Shown: positions 23,487 to 32,342, counted from the first letter of the stretch. The stretch is 64,000 nt of DNA from Novosphingopyxis sp965218915 (GCF_965218915.1 NZ_OZ244708.1:62001-126000); one strand, 5' to 3'. Translations and numbers: made by a program. Notes: generated by a model not told the origin, from the sequence alone.

Positions 23487-23861
23487 GTGGCAACGCGAAC
23501 AATCAGTGTGGGTGATGTCTTGCGCGATTGGCGAGCGCGCCGGCGGCTCAGCCAGCTTGATCTGGCCGGCGAGGCGGAGGTTTCAAGCAGACATCTCAGC
23601 TTCATCGAGAGCGGGCGCGCTGCGCCGAGTCGCGAGCTGCTGTTGCGGCTCGCCGAGCCTTTGGCGATGCCTGCGCGAGACCGCAACCGGCTGTTGCTTG
23701 CGGGCGGCTATGCCCCGGTCTACGGCGAACGGTCGTTTGACGAACCGGATATGGCGGCGGCGAAACAAGCAGTCGAAGCTGTGCTGTTCGGGCATGCGCC
23801 CTTTCCGGCTCTGGCCGTCGACCGGCACTGGAACCTCGTGCTTGCTAACCATCCATACTGA
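23487..23861 (+). pseudogene. XRE/MmyB-like regulator, 3' truncated
   Basis: A 124-residue frame with a Cro/C1-type helix-turn-helix (LRDWRARRRLSQLDLAGEA then VSSRHLSFIESGRAAPSRE) and the beginning of an MmyB-like ligand-binding domain (ALAVDRHWNLVLAN). Complete members are about 260-280 residues; this one ends after NHPY, so most of the ligand-binding part is missing. The break at about 23850 and that in the SnoaL-like gene at about 23080 bound a 770-base segment in which both genes have lost their 3' ends. Confidence 0.75.
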
Positions 23862-24172
23862 CGAATGCGCCGAGAATGACTTTTCGCATGATTATCGTCT
23901 TTCCTAGCGAGATTTTTTGCATTAGCCGCGCTGCTGAATCACTGACTCATGGGGGCGAAGTCGCGGAAAATATGAAGGGCAGCGGTTCCCGGCGGTAGGC
24001 TGAGGCAATCTTTCTCGCAACCGGAACGATTGGCCGGTTTGGTTCGACCGTCAGCAGGTGAACGGCTAGTGCGCAGTACCGCGCACGTTGGCCGACAGGG
24101 AACAGGAAAGACCGTGGGTCCGTCGCTCCTTGAACGTCAATTCGGTAGTGCCAACTTCGGTAATTCGCGCGA
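23862..24172. other. Gap without a recognisable gene
   Basis: About 310 bases. A 78-residue reverse-strand frame (23947-24183) runs through it but shows no family feature and no ribosome-binding site that I can support. I see no repeat or hairpin that explains it. Confidence 0.4.
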
Positions 24173-24460
24173 TCAGACTTCAAGCAGATTCAATATTGGC
24201 ATGAGCTCGCTCCCTCGGGGACTTAGTGAATAAAGCTCGCCACGAGACCGTGTAGGCCGCTCGATGAGGCGATAGCGCTCAAGCGCGACGATACGCTCCG
24301 TCAACACCTTTGGCCCGACGGTCGGAAGGCAATCTTCGATCTCGCCGAACCTCTTCGGACCCAGTGAGAGATGGTAGAGGATCAGCGCATTCCAACGATG
24401 GCTTAAAAAATTGAGCCGGTCGAGGCGAGCGGTCCGATTACTTGCTGCGGTCAGAACCAT
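24173..24460 (-). CDS. HxlR-family winged-helix regulator
   Basis: About 95 residues with the HxlR core: WNALILYHLSLGPKRFGEIE, then PKVLTERIVALERYRLIER, and YSLSPRGSELMPIL. The usual N-terminal Cys of HxlR regulators is absent. The start is uncertain: ATG 24460 overlaps the preceding gene by 23 bases, whereas the longer frame from 24502 adds a hydrophobic leader foreign to the family. Being coupled to the metallopeptidase-like gene, it may regulate that gene. Confidence 0.7.
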   Translation of the reverse strand: MVLTAASNRTARLDRLNFLSHRWNALILYHLSLGPKRFGEIEDCLPTVGPKVLTERIVALERYRLIERPTRSRGELYSLSPRGSELMPILNLLEV

Positions 24461-25811
24461 GAGACAGATCGCCGCGAGACCAAATATGTCGTAGCGGTTC
24501 ATTGTCGGATTTCACGCTTTCCTCCGGGTTTGTCGGCTCCGGCGCTACGACGAGGTCGCCGGATCGCAAGCCAGGGCGGATCGTCCATCCAGGCTTCAAC
24601 GTGAGCGCCCAGCCCTCTCCCCTGAAGCTGTCAAGCTTCGCACCGATTGCCGTTACCGTCGCTCGGTCGGCGCTCGACGCCACCAGCGCGCCACCGCTCT
24701 CGACTTCGAGCGCACCCCAGTCGTCGACCAGCCGCATGGTGGGATAAATAGTACCCTGTCCTTCCAGCGGTACCAGTGTCTGCGGATTGAATTGGTAGTT
24801 GCTGTGCACAAGCGGCAGGATCAGCACCGGTCCGTCGACCAGCCGAGCCTTGTATTCCGCACGGCGCGCCACGCGCTCGCGCTCGCGCCGCTCTTCCGAA
24901 GCCCGCAACGTGCCGTCGTCGTATCGCTTGGCACTTTGGGCGACCGTCGCGCCGGCAGGGCGAATGCCGAGCGCGATGCCCAGCAGTTCGTCGAACCTCC
25001 GGTCACGAATCTTCGCGCGCCAGTGGGGATCGGCCTTGTCGAGCAGGAGGCCGTAAGCGGGGCCGGTCGCATAAGCGAACGAGCGTACGAAAGTGGGTGC
25101 GGCAACGAACGCTTCGAGATCATGCCGCGCGAAGGCAACGCGCTCCGGTACGGTCTCGAGCCCGAGCCGGACGCCGGTATATTCTGCGATGCCCTCGTTG
25201 ATTTCGAGTGCGCCTTCCTCCGCCGCGGCGGTCGGGAACAGGCGATATCGCTCCCACCGGAACGCCAGGGCATCGGCGATCGCGGTCTTGCGGCGAGTGG
25301 CGTTCGGGGCGCCGATCGCACGCGACAGCGCGCGCCATTCGAGTTGGAGAAGATAGCGCCCTTCCAGCGTGTCGAGATGGTGGTTCGGCGCTTCAGGAAG
25401 CGTCAGTCCCAGCCCCTGCTGAACGCGATGGAACAGCTCGTGCGCGATCAGCACGTGACGTGCCGCAGCGTCTTCGGGCGTTGGCCCCACAAGTTGCGTC
25501 CACCGGGTGCCCGACCAGTTGGTCGGCGTGTTGGCGATGACGACATCCTCGGGCAGCACGCCGCGAAAGACGGCTCCATCCTGATGCAAAATGCCGTCGG
25601 CATCCGCCGCACTCGCGATCACGGATCGATCATGCCAATCCACAAGCAGGACGGGGCCGCAGATCGAGTGGCCCCACAAGTTCCCATCGTCGCGCGCGCA
25701 GATGGTGGACGCTTCGGCGAACAGCTTGGTCGCTTGCGAAAGAGAAGGGGACGTCGCTGCCGCGCTCGCGAGCGACGCGATGAGCACAGCTGCGCCGATC
25801 CGATTTTTCAC
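24438..25811 (-). CDS. Exported HExxH metallopeptidase-like protein
   Basis: A 457-residue protein with a signal peptide (KNRIGAAVLIASLASAAA). HELFHRVQ carries a zinc-type H-E-x-x-H motif, and NEGIAEYTG about 85 residues later supplies a candidate third ligand Glu, the gluzincin pattern. I do not recognise a named family. GTG 25811 is preferred because GGGGAG lies nine bases upstream; ATG 25844 is the alternative. An ATACG-CGT-CGTAT inverted repeat (25853-25865) in the promoter region may be an operator. The HxlR-type gene overlaps its 3' end. Confidence 0.65.
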   Translation of the reverse strand: MKNRIGAAVLIASLASAAATSPSLSQATKLFAEASTICARDDGNLWGHSICGPVLLVDWHDRSVIASAADADGILHQDGAVFRGVLPEDVVIANTPTNWSGTRWTQLVGPTPEDAAARHVLIAHELFHRVQQGLGLTLPEAPNHHLDTLEGRYLLQLEWRALSRAIGAPNATRRKTAIADALAFRWERYRLFPTAAAEEGALEINEGIAEYTGVRLGLETVPERVAFARHDLEAFVAAPTFVRSFAYATGPAYGLLLDKADPHWRAKIRDRRFDELLGIALGIRPAGATVAQSAKRYDDGTLRASEERRERERVARRAEYKARLVDGPVLILPLVHSNYQFNPQTLVPLEGQGTIYPTMRLVDDWGALEVESGGALVASSADRATVTAIGAKLDSFRGEGWALTLKPGWTIRPGLRSGDLVVAPEPTNPEESVKSDNEPLRHIWSRGDLSHGSDRSK

Positions 25812-26059
25812 TGTGCTCAACTCCCCATTCAATGGTTTATGCATAAAGTACGATACGCGTCGTATGTGTCAACCCACGACTTCATCCGCCGACACTTAAC
25901 ACTTTCGTCAGAAGCAATAGCGGATGACAAACGGAGTTGTTCGGGGCCAACTCTGGGTCCGCAGCGGGTTCATGCTGTAATGACAAAAAGGGTAGTTGAG
26001 TGCGCCGCCTGCTCCGTTGCAAGTGCAACGCTTTCGCGCGGACGTTGTCGCAATCGCCG

Positions 26060-26485
26060 TTAAAACCAAAGGTCGCGGACGCATCGGCCATCCCGAGGGA
26101 GGTCCTCGAACGTGTCGCGTCCGTCAAAATGATCAATCGGCAGGTCGGCCACCGCCGCGGTCGTTGCGAGCCGCACATTCACTGCCATCCTGCGACGTCC
26201 GTCTTCCTCGATACGAAGGCCGCGCCAAAACACGATGTTCGCGCAGGTCGGACAGAAATGATATTCCAAGGTCGGATTCTTTTTGCCGGCATATGTGTAT
26301 GTGTTGGTCGGACCCGATACGCTTATACGCCCACCCTCGAAATCATACGCCCATAAGCCGGCATAGCGCTGGCACACGGTGCAGTTGCACGCGGTGACGG
26401 ATTCCAGATCGCCTTCGAGCGACCACCGTGCGGCGCCGCAATGGCAAACTCCCTCCAGCATTTGATCAGCTCCCACTTCGGTCAT
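26060..26485 (-). CDS. GFA family protein (CENP-V/GFA fold)
   Basis: A 141-residue protein with the GFA zinc-binding Cys set: GVCHCGAARW, ACNCTVCQRYAG and FCPTCANIVFWRG. The family is named after glutathione-dependent formaldehyde-activating enzyme, but most members have unknown substrates. ATG 26485 is chosen because the family starts shortly before the first CxC; the frame is open further upstream without homology. It stands between the BlaR1-like gene and the metallopeptidase gene with gaps on both sides. Confidence 0.85.
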   Translation of the reverse strand: MTEVGADQMLEGVCHCGAARWSLEGDLESVTACNCTVCQRYAGLWAYDFEGGRISVSGPTNTYTYAGKKNPTLEYHFCPTCANIVFWRGLRIEEDGRRRMAVNVRLATTAAVADLPIDHFDGRDTFEDLPRDGRCVRDLWF

Positions 26486-26583
26486 TGAACTCGGTTTCAG
26501 GTAAATGTCAGACGGATCGCACGTTGCCGGCGCTCTTGCTCCGAGCCTCGGCCAGTTGCGGTTCCCGGAGGCATTGCAAGCGC

Positions 26584-27819
26584 CTACCGGTAGGGTGCGC
26601 TTGGGCGCCTCGCTATCCAAGAGATCCGGCCTGCCCCGGTAACGCTGAACGAAACGATCTCCCGGTGGACACCGTCGAGCAGTGTCACCTTCTCCGCCTG
26701 CTGTAGGATGGCGCTCGCGGGCAGTCGCTTGGCGTCCACAGATGCCCCGATCACCCGTCCTCGCTTTATTTTCAACGCGAACATACCAGCGGGGTCGCGA
26801 GCTGTGACCGCCACCACAGGCCCGGCGGCGCTTGCCAAATACAAGTCGGTCAGGCCGGGGTCAGTGGTCACAAGCCGGACGCCGCAAAAAGTCGCCATGC
26901 CAAGTGCCAGGGCGCCGATGACAGCGGACGGCAAAACAGGCGTGTCTACTCGTCTTGCGGTTGGGATCAGCTGCGTCAGCCGCCATGCCAGCGTGCCGTG
27001 TCCGACGCCTGCCATCGCCATCACTGGCGCCCCGGTTGGCACGCCGAAACTCAGGAGGGCTCTCCCCAACGCTGCTCGCGACGCACCATGGTCAATGGCT
27101 AGCTGGTCGCAGCAGGCCTCACGCTCAGCAGCAAGCCGCTGGTACATTGCCCAAGCGACCGGCTGGAACCAGATCAGCGCGAGCGCGACGCGTTGCGCGA
27201 GATTGATGGCGACATCGCGACGGGCAATATGGGCCAGCTCGTGGAGCAGCACGGCCTCGCGCTCCGCAACAGTCAACCGCACCAGAGCGGCGGGCACCGT
27301 CAGCCGCGGCATGAACACACCGGTCACTTGAGGACTGGCGACATCGCCGATCGACACAGGAACGCCGTGCTTGATGCCAAATCGCCGGCTCAGGCAGACA
27401 ACCTCTTCGGCGAGGAACGCAGGAGCCGGCCAACATTTGATAGTCTGCAGACGCTGATACTGCACCACGAGATGCGCAAGCATGGCCGCGACGCCCGACA
27501 GCCATAGCAGCAGGATCAGACTCGTCCCGGGGTTGGCGTACCGAAGCGGCAGCAGCTGGGAGGTCGGCGGCTCGCGGGTAATGACGGAGCCGAGACTGTA
27601 ATGAAGACCGATTACGCCCGCGACGATAACCGCGGGACCGACCAAAAGCGCCGCCAAGTGGGCAACCGCCATCTGATGCCGCTGCCGGGCCGATCGACCG
27701 ACAGAACCAAGGCTCCAGAGGCGCCAGAAGAATTCCGCCGCCACCCCCAGCACTGAGACGGACAACAGCCCCCACGCCGCCAGGCGAACCGCATACGCCA
27801 CGGTTGCCGCTTCGATCAT
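26584..27819 (-). CDS. BlaR1-like M56 membrane metallopeptidase
   Basis: A 411-residue protein with four N-terminal hydrophobic helices and the M56 zinc site HELAHIARRD (about residues 193-202), followed by LIWFQPVAWAMYQRLAAERE with the third ligand Glu. M56 peptidases of the BlaR1/MecR1 type cleave a BlaI repressor. The C-terminal part (about 300-411) is not the penicillin-binding sensor domain of BlaR1, so the signal is unlikely to be a beta-lactam. The start overlaps blaI as ATGA. Confidence 0.85.
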   Translation of the reverse strand: MIEAATVAYAVRLAAWGLLSVSVLGVAAEFFWRLWSLGSVGRSARQRHQMAVAHLAALLVGPAVIVAGVIGLHYSLGSVITREPPTSQLLPLRYANPGTSLILLLWLSGVAAMLAHLVVQYQRLQTIKCWPAPAFLAEEVVCLSRRFGIKHGVPVSIGDVASPQVTGVFMPRLTVPAALVRLTVAEREAVLLHELAHIARRDVAINLAQRVALALIWFQPVAWAMYQRLAAEREACCDQLAIDHGASRAALGRALLSFGVPTGAPVMAMAGVGHGTLAWRLTQLIPTARRVDTPVLPSAVIGALALGMATFCGVRLVTTDPGLTDLYLASAAGPVVAVTARDPAGMFALKIKRGRVIGASVDAKRLPASAILQQAEKVTLLDGVHREIVSFSVTGAGRISWIARRPSAPYR

Positions 27820-28196
27820 CCCTCGTCTGCCTCGATCCGTGCGACCAGCGCCTTCAGTTGCTCGAGTTCTTGGGCACTGACGGGACGCGCATCGAGCGCC
27901 TGCATGGCGAGCGCTAGAGACGATCCAGCAAAGGTGCTGTCGATCCAGCCGCTCACGACATGGTTAAGCGTGGAGCGCTCTGCAACCGCGGGTGCATAAA
28001 TGTGCTGGCGTGAATCCGCGATCCGCGTGACTAGTCCTTTTGCCAGCATGTTTTGGAGAGTTTTCAAGGCGCTCGTATAGCCCGTGTCGGTGCCATGATA
28101 GACCTCTTCATGAACTTCGCGGACGGTTGCCTTCTTGCGTTTCCACAAGACGCGCAACACGGCAAGTTCTGACGCGGTAGGTGAATTGCTTATCAT
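27816..28196 (-). CDS. BlaI/MecI-family repressor
   Basis: A 126-residue protein with the BlaI winged helix (PTASELAVLRVLWKRKKATVREVHEEV) and the following TGYTSALKTLQNMLAKGLV, ending in a helical dimerisation region. It is paired with the M56 peptidase gene, the usual repressor/protease module; proteolysis of the repressor switches on targets. Likely targets are its own operon and perhaps the exported metallopeptidase gene downstream, by inference. Confidence 0.9.
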   Translation of the reverse strand: MISNSPTASELAVLRVLWKRKKATVREVHEEVYHGTDTGYTSALKTLQNMLAKGLVTRIADSRQHIYAPAVAERSTLNHVVSGWIDSTFAGSSLALAMQALDARPVSAQELEQLKALVARIEADEG

Positions 28197-28299
28197 TCAT
28201 TACCTATGGTTGACGAATGGTCACCGTGCAACACGGGTCCTGAACGTCAACGTACGTGTCGCCACTGGCTCCGTAGCGAAGGACGGAATCCTTTTGTGA

Positions 28300-28758
28300 T
28301 CAAATTGAACGAGCAAACTTTCGTCGCTTGCGAAGGATGAAAGCCTGATTATGCCGACCGCTGCAACCTTGCCCACGCCCTCTGGCAACGTTTCGTCGAT
28401 AAGCTCCGGGCGACTGGCCGAACTTAGCTCCAAAGCGCCGAGTAAACTCGGACAGATCCATGAATCCGTTGTCGAGCGCCGCGTCGAACACGTTGCTGCC
28501 CTCGCGTAGCGCTTCGGCCGCGCCCGTCAGACGCCGATTGAGAAGATATTGATAAGGGGTCACACCCACAGCACGCCGGAACAGCCTGATAAAGTGGTAC
28601 CGCCCCAGCCCGACGGCTCCGGCCATGTCCGCGAGCGACAGCGGTTCGGCAAGGTTCTGCTCGATGAACGCGATTGCCTCGGCCCCGCGCGCCTCGTCGG
28701 CGAGGGTCGAGCGAGGCTCTTCTGCCTCATGCGTCAACCGGAGCGCGGCGCCCGCCAT
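28300..28758 (-). CDS. AraC-family regulator, N-terminally short
   Basis: A 152-residue protein containing the two helix-turn-helix units of AraC proteins: LSLADMAGAVGLGRYHFIRLF then FDAALDNGFMDLSEFTRRFG and KFGQSPGAYRR. Family members are usually 250-320 residues with a sensor domain first; only about 45 residues precede the DNA-binding part, and they look like the end of such a domain. The tail RGQGCSGRHNQAFILRKRRK is also unusual. It may be a truncated remnant that still binds DNA. Confidence 0.7.
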   Translation of the reverse strand: MAGAALRLTHEAEEPRSTLADEARGAEAIAFIEQNLAEPLSLADMAGAVGLGRYHFIRLFRRAVGVTPYQYLLNRRLTGAAEALREGSNVFDAALDNGFMDLSEFTRRFGAKFGQSPGAYRRNVARGRGQGCSGRHNQAFILRKRRKFARSI

Positions 28759-28909
28759 ACGGTGCGCGGTCTCCTCACGGTCGTGGTCTCTCGCAAACGA
28801 CCGTTAATTGGAGGGCGGGGGCAGATGTAACAATCCCCTCCCGGCAACGCTCGCATCGATGTTCTGTGCCCTTGCTAATATCGATTCCGGTCTATATAGA
28901 AGTTTCTCT

Positions 28910-29239
28910 ATGAAAGCAGTGTATGCAACTCTCTTCGCGGCGTTAAGCGATCCCACCCGCGTGGCGATTGTTCAGCGACTGGCCGAGGGGGAGTTTTCCG
29001 TATCTGACCTCGCTCAGCCATTCGCGTTGAGCCAGCCGACGATCACCAGCCATCTCAATGTGTTGGAACGCGCCGGGCTGATTCAGCGGCGCAGAGTCGC
29101 TCAGCGCCGCCTCTGCCGGTTGCGGCCCGAGGCCATCGCCTCGCTCGCCGAATGGCTCGACGCTATCGGACGGCAGTGGTCCGCGCGGGCAGATCGGATG
29201 GCCGATCATGCCGCTTCAATGACGGAAAAGGGAGATTGA
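28910..29239 (+). CDS. ArsR-family winged-helix regulator
   Basis: A 109-residue protein with the ArsR fold: FAALSDPTRVAIVQRLAEGE, SVSDLAQPFALSQPTITSHL and LERAGLIQRRR. The metal-binding Cys box of ArsR/SmtB is absent, so it is of the type paired with SRPBCC (AHSA1) proteins. ATG 28910 is the family start (MKAVYATLFAALSDPTR). The SRPBCC gene follows after two bases; the regulator probably controls that pair. Confidence 0.88.
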   Translation: MKAVYATLFAALSDPTRVAIVQRLAEGEFSVSDLAQPFALSQPTITSHLNVLERAGLIQRRRVAQRRLCRLRPEAIASLAEWLDAIGRQWSARADRMADHAASMTEKGD

Positions 29240-29241
29240 GA

Positions 29242-29724
29242 ATGCCAGCACGGGCAACCGCCGACAGAGCGCAAGACTATATCGTAGACGAGGATCGTCA
29301 CACCATAGCACTCACTCGAAATTTAAGCGTGACCGTGGAGCAGGCATTCGCGCTATGGACCGAGCCGCGCCATGTCGAGCAATGGTGGGATCCCTCCGGC
29401 AAGCCGTTAGCAGCGTGTTCGATCAACCTTTGCGTCGGCGGCGAACTGCGGTTCGTGGGGGTCGGGAACAACGCGCCCCCGTTTGTAGGTCGATATGTCG
29501 AGATCAATCCGCCAACCCTACTGGTATTCGAGGCGATGGCGGCAATCGGCACGGTGACGATCGCGCCGCGCGACGGCGGTTCTCGCGTTCAAATCGAGAT
29601 ATGCGCGCCGGATGCCGAGGCGTTAAGAGGTATGCTCGAGATCGGGGTGGCCGTTGGAACCGCTCAAACTCTCGACAATCTTCAAGCCTATTCTCGCCCT
29701 TCGAAAGGTGAATCCGATCGATGA
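29242..29724 (+). CDS. SRPBCC (AHSA1-like) domain protein
   Basis: A 160-residue protein with the START/AHSA1 fold: LTRNLSVTVEQAFALWTEP, then QWWDPSGKPL and CVGGELRFVG. These proteins bind small hydrophobic ligands in a cavity and are often encoded next to ArsR regulators, as here. The stop overlaps the start of the MBL-like gene by four bases (ATGA). Ligand unknown. Confidence 0.85.
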   Translation: MPARATADRAQDYIVDEDRHTIALTRNLSVTVEQAFALWTEPRHVEQWWDPSGKPLAACSINLCVGGELRFVGVGNNAPPFVGRYVEINPPTLLVFEAMAAIGTVTIAPRDGGSRVQIEICAPDAEALRGMLEIGVAVGTAQTLDNLQAYSRPSKGESDR

Positions 29725-30110
29725 CCGCGGCCGGCTCTCGCACGTGGCAGCCGCTTGCCACGGCTCCCGACGTTCGGGTGCTCACTTATTCGTTCGGGCC
29801 GGGTACGGCAAACAGCGTAGCGATTGGGCTGGCGAGTGGGAGCTGCCTGGTGATCTCTCCCCCGACAAAAGCGTTCGAAGAGACATACGCTCAAATCGCC
29901 GACCTCGGCCCGGTGCGCTGGCTGGTCGCACCGAACGGATATCACTATCTTGGCCAAGCGGAGTGGCGCGCGCGCTTTCCCGAGGCGGTGAGCCTCGCGC
30001 CGCGCGGAGCGCACGCGCGGTTAAGCGACAAATGCTCCGTGCCATTCGTTTCCTTGGAAGAAGAGAGTGATGATTTAGCGCCGTTTCGTTCCTTCGTCCC
30101 GAACGCATGA
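29721..30110 (+). pseudogene. MBL-fold hydrolase (DUF4336-like), N-terminal part of a split gene
   Basis: A 129-residue frame (MTAAGSRTWQPLATA) with the first half of a metallo-beta-lactamase-like protein: GLASGSCLVISPPT, then PVRWLVAPNGYHYLGQAEW, where YHYLG stands at the place of the H-x-H metal motif. The rest of the domain is in the next frame, starting at the ATGA overlap at 30107, so a one-base shift near 30105 probably split a single gene. Alternatively the halves are translated separately and associate. Part of the ArsR-SRPBCC operon. Confidence 0.6.
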
Positions 30111-30460
30111 AATCGCCCGACGCGCTACTTGATATCGACACGCCGGCCGGTCCCATCTGGTGGATGGGCGACCTCTTCAGCAACAATGAGCATCACGACC
30201 AAATTCTTCCTCTCCGCATTATCGCGCGGTTGGCTGGGAGCGGCCTGGGCTTTCGCTGCAACGCACGGCCCGAATTGGTCTACGTTGCGGATCGCGACGT
30301 CTGGTCGCGGTCAATCGTCCGTCGGCTCCACGAGCGTAGGCCGGTTGCGATCATTCCAGCGCACGGCCGGACGGTGCAAGGTCGCGCCTATGAACGGGCT
30401 TTGGACGCGATCACGAGCGCGATGCCCGGTGTTGCCTTAGCCCCGCCGACACCGACGTAG
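30107..30460 (+). pseudogene. MBL-fold hydrolase (DUF4336-like), C-terminal part of a split gene
   Basis: A 117-residue frame with the second half: IDTPAGPIWWMGDLFSNN (the Asp metal ligand region) and VAIIPAHGRTVQG (the last His ligand). Its ATG overlaps the stop of the first half as ATGA. It lacks the N-terminal strands and cannot fold alone as an MBL domain. The pair together has the length (about 245 residues) expected for the intact protein. Confidence 0.6.
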
Positions 30461-30470
30461 TAAACTGACA

Positions 30471-30827
30471 TCATTTTTCCGGCTGAACATGAGCGGCGAT
30501 GCTATCAGCCGGAGCCTCGGCGCGATTCGTCATGCCGTAGTCGCGAAGCACGCTGGCGACGCGCAACCGATAATCGGAGAATACGCCAGCGCGGCCGCGT
30601 GCCTGAGTCGCACGATGGGCGGCCGTGTTACGCCATTGCCGCACCGCGTCCTCATCTCGGAAATAAGACAAGGACAGCATTCGCTCGGGATTAGTGAGGC
30701 TCTGAAAGCGCTCGATCGACAGGAACCCATCGATCGTTTCAAGCTCTCCCCGCAATGCCGCCGCCAAATCAAGATACTGCTGCTTGCGGCCCGGCGCCGG
30801 TTCGACTTCGAAGATTACGGCGATCAC
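30471..30827 (-). CDS. Antibiotic biosynthesis monooxygenase (ABM) family protein
   Basis: A 118-residue ferredoxin-like-fold protein: MIAVIFEVEPAPGRKQQYLD at the start, GFLSIERFQSL and LSLSYFRDEDAVRQWR. ABM proteins include cofactor-free monooxygenases and haem-degrading enzymes, but most have unknown roles. It overlaps the NIPSNAP-like gene as ATGA; both have the same fold and may form one complex or act on one substrate. Confidence 0.85.
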   Translation of the reverse strand: MIAVIFEVEPAPGRKQQYLDLAAALRGELETIDGFLSIERFQSLTNPERMLSLSYFRDEDAVRQWRNTAAHRATQARGRAGVFSDYRLRVASVLRDYGMTNRAEAPADSIAAHVQPEK

Positions 30828-31150
30828 GGCTGCACCAAGGAATGGGGTGCAGACGCCAGTCGAAGAAACATGCGATTCTCCTTCAGAATGAAGCGCTCGC
30901 GCTTGGCGAATTCATAATTTTCGCGGCCTAGTGGGTCATCGCGCAACCGCGCCCGGTATTGTTCATACGCGGCGAGACTGTCGATATTGTAGACGCCGTA
31001 AGCCGTGGTTGCCGAGCCCTCCTGTGGTGCGAAATACCCGATCAGGTCAGCGCCGCAGCGCGGGATCGCCTGCCCCCAGTTGCGGGCGTACTCCTCAAAA
31101 GCATCTGACCTGAACGGGTCGATCTCGTAGCGAATAAAGCATGTCAGCAT
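30824..31150 (-). CDS. NIPSNAP family protein
   Basis: A 108-residue protein starting MLTCFIRYEIDPFRSDAFEE, with GADLIGYFAPQEGSATTAYG, typical of bacterial NIPSNAP proteins (dimeric alpha/beta barrel). ATG 31150 is chosen because the family begins at M-[LI]-T-C-F-I-R and AGGAG lies ten bases upstream; two upstream in-frame ATGs are poorly spaced. It is divergent from an ArsR regulator, which is the likely controller. Confidence 0.82.
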   Translation of the reverse strand: MLTCFIRYEIDPFRSDAFEEYARNWGQAIPRCGADLIGYFAPQEGSATTAYGVYNIDSLAAYEQYRARLRDDPLGRENYEFAKRERFILKENRMFLRLASAPHSLVQP

Positions 31151-31280
31151 GATCGGCATATCTCCTGTCTGTCTTACCGTCATTTAGCTGGCCGTAGCGG
31201 GTCGATGCTTCGTTCGGCGCCGAAGCATTGCAGGCAGGGCTGTGCTAACGTGTATCTAACTGCACGCTCGGAACCACTCG

Positions 31281-32003
31281 ATGCTCACCACCTCAGGACT
31301 TGCCGAAACCGCCGCACTGGTCGGTGATCCCGCAAGGGCCAATATGCTTTTGGCCCTGATGGACGGACGTGCCCTAACCGCGACCGAACTGGCAGGAGCG
31401 GGCGGCATCACCCCGCAGACCGCGAGCGCTCATCTCGCGCGCTTGACGCAAGCTGGCCTGATCGTGGTCGAGCGGCAAGGTCGTCATCGCTATCATCGGC
31501 TCGCGTCGATCACGATCGCGCAGATGCTCGAAGGTATCATGGCGGTGGCCGCGACACCGCCCCGCCTTGCGAAGGCTCCGCCCCGGACAGGTCCAAGGGA
31601 TCGCGCCTTGCGACGCGCGCGCACATGCTACGATCACCTCGCCGGGCAGATCGCCGTTGCGATGGCCGATCGGATGATCAAGTGCGAACACGTCGAGCTA
31701 TCGTCGGATGGTGGCATTTTGACGGAAGCCGGAGAGGCGTTCCTTCGCAGCATTGGAGTCGACCTCGATAGGGCTGCGCCGCGCGCAAAGCGCAAGCGGG
31801 TGTTCTGCCGGCCATGCCTCGACTGGAGCGAACGCCGTCCTCACATCGCCGGTACAGTAGGCACGGCACTACTGGCGACCTTCTTCGCCAGGGACTGGGT
31901 GCGTCGTGTCGACAGTTCGCGAGCAGTCACCGTGACGCCAGCCGGTCGTCATGCTCTGGATCGAGCATTCTCTTTCGACACGGAATTGTGGGCCGATGCT
32001 TAG
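31281..32003 (+). CDS. ArsR-family regulator with extended C-terminal domain
   Basis: A 240-residue regulator: LVGDPARANMLLALMDGRAL, then TATELAGAGGITPQTASAHL and LIVVERQGRHRYHRLAS form the winged helix (1-85). The C-terminal part (about 100-240) with LRRARTCYDHLAGQIAVAMAD, VFCRPCLDWSERRPHIAG and GTALLATFF matches the longer ArsR proteins I associate with YczG-like regulators. It is divergent from the NIPSNAP/ABM pair and probably represses it. Confidence 0.88.
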   Translation: MLTTSGLAETAALVGDPARANMLLALMDGRALTATELAGAGGITPQTASAHLARLTQAGLIVVERQGRHRYHRLASITIAQMLEGIMAVAATPPRLAKAPPRTGPRDRALRRARTCYDHLAGQIAVAMADRMIKCEHVELSSDGGILTEAGEAFLRSIGVDLDRAAPRAKRKRVFCRPCLDWSERRPHIAGTVGTALLATFFARDWVRRVDSSRAVTVTPAGRHALDRAFSFDTELWADA

Positions 32004-32091
32004 CCGTTTCAATCTGCCTCTATGCTATCACACCGATTGGTTGCGGCCTTAAGCGCTCATTTGCTTGCGTTCTGGTATCGGCCAGCAGCGC

Positions 32092-32342
32092 TTCAACACC
32101 CGCGACCACAAGCCGAAAACACCCAAGCTGGAAAGTGAACACGCGGTCATAGAAGTGCTGCCGACCGTCTCCGATGCGCAGTTCGAGGCGGTCCCGCGCT
32201 CGCGATGATGGCGCCGATGACGGTGCGCGACCCCACGCTGCTCACCGGCATCTGCTTATGCGCATGCTGCGGCCGCGCAATGAGGCTGCGAACGGGGACC
32301 ACCAGCGTCGGGCGCGAATATCGTTACCATACCTGCTCGACG
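32092..32342 (+). pseudogene. Large serine recombinase, internal remnant
   Basis: Two frames separated by a shift near 32205 carry adjoining pieces of a serine recombinase: FNTRDHKPKTPKL to VSDAQFEAV in the first, and APMTVRDPTLLTGICLCACC with GRAMRLRTGTTS and YRYHTC in the second. The latter is the zinc-ribbon region of the recombinase domain. The catalytic N-terminal domain and C-terminus are gone. It is unrelated in detail to the intact recombinase at the end of the window. Confidence 0.75.

Noticed and set aside
23947..24183. Reverse-strand 78-residue frame
   Set aside because: No recognisable domain, no clear ribosome-binding site, and it lies in a region of decay.
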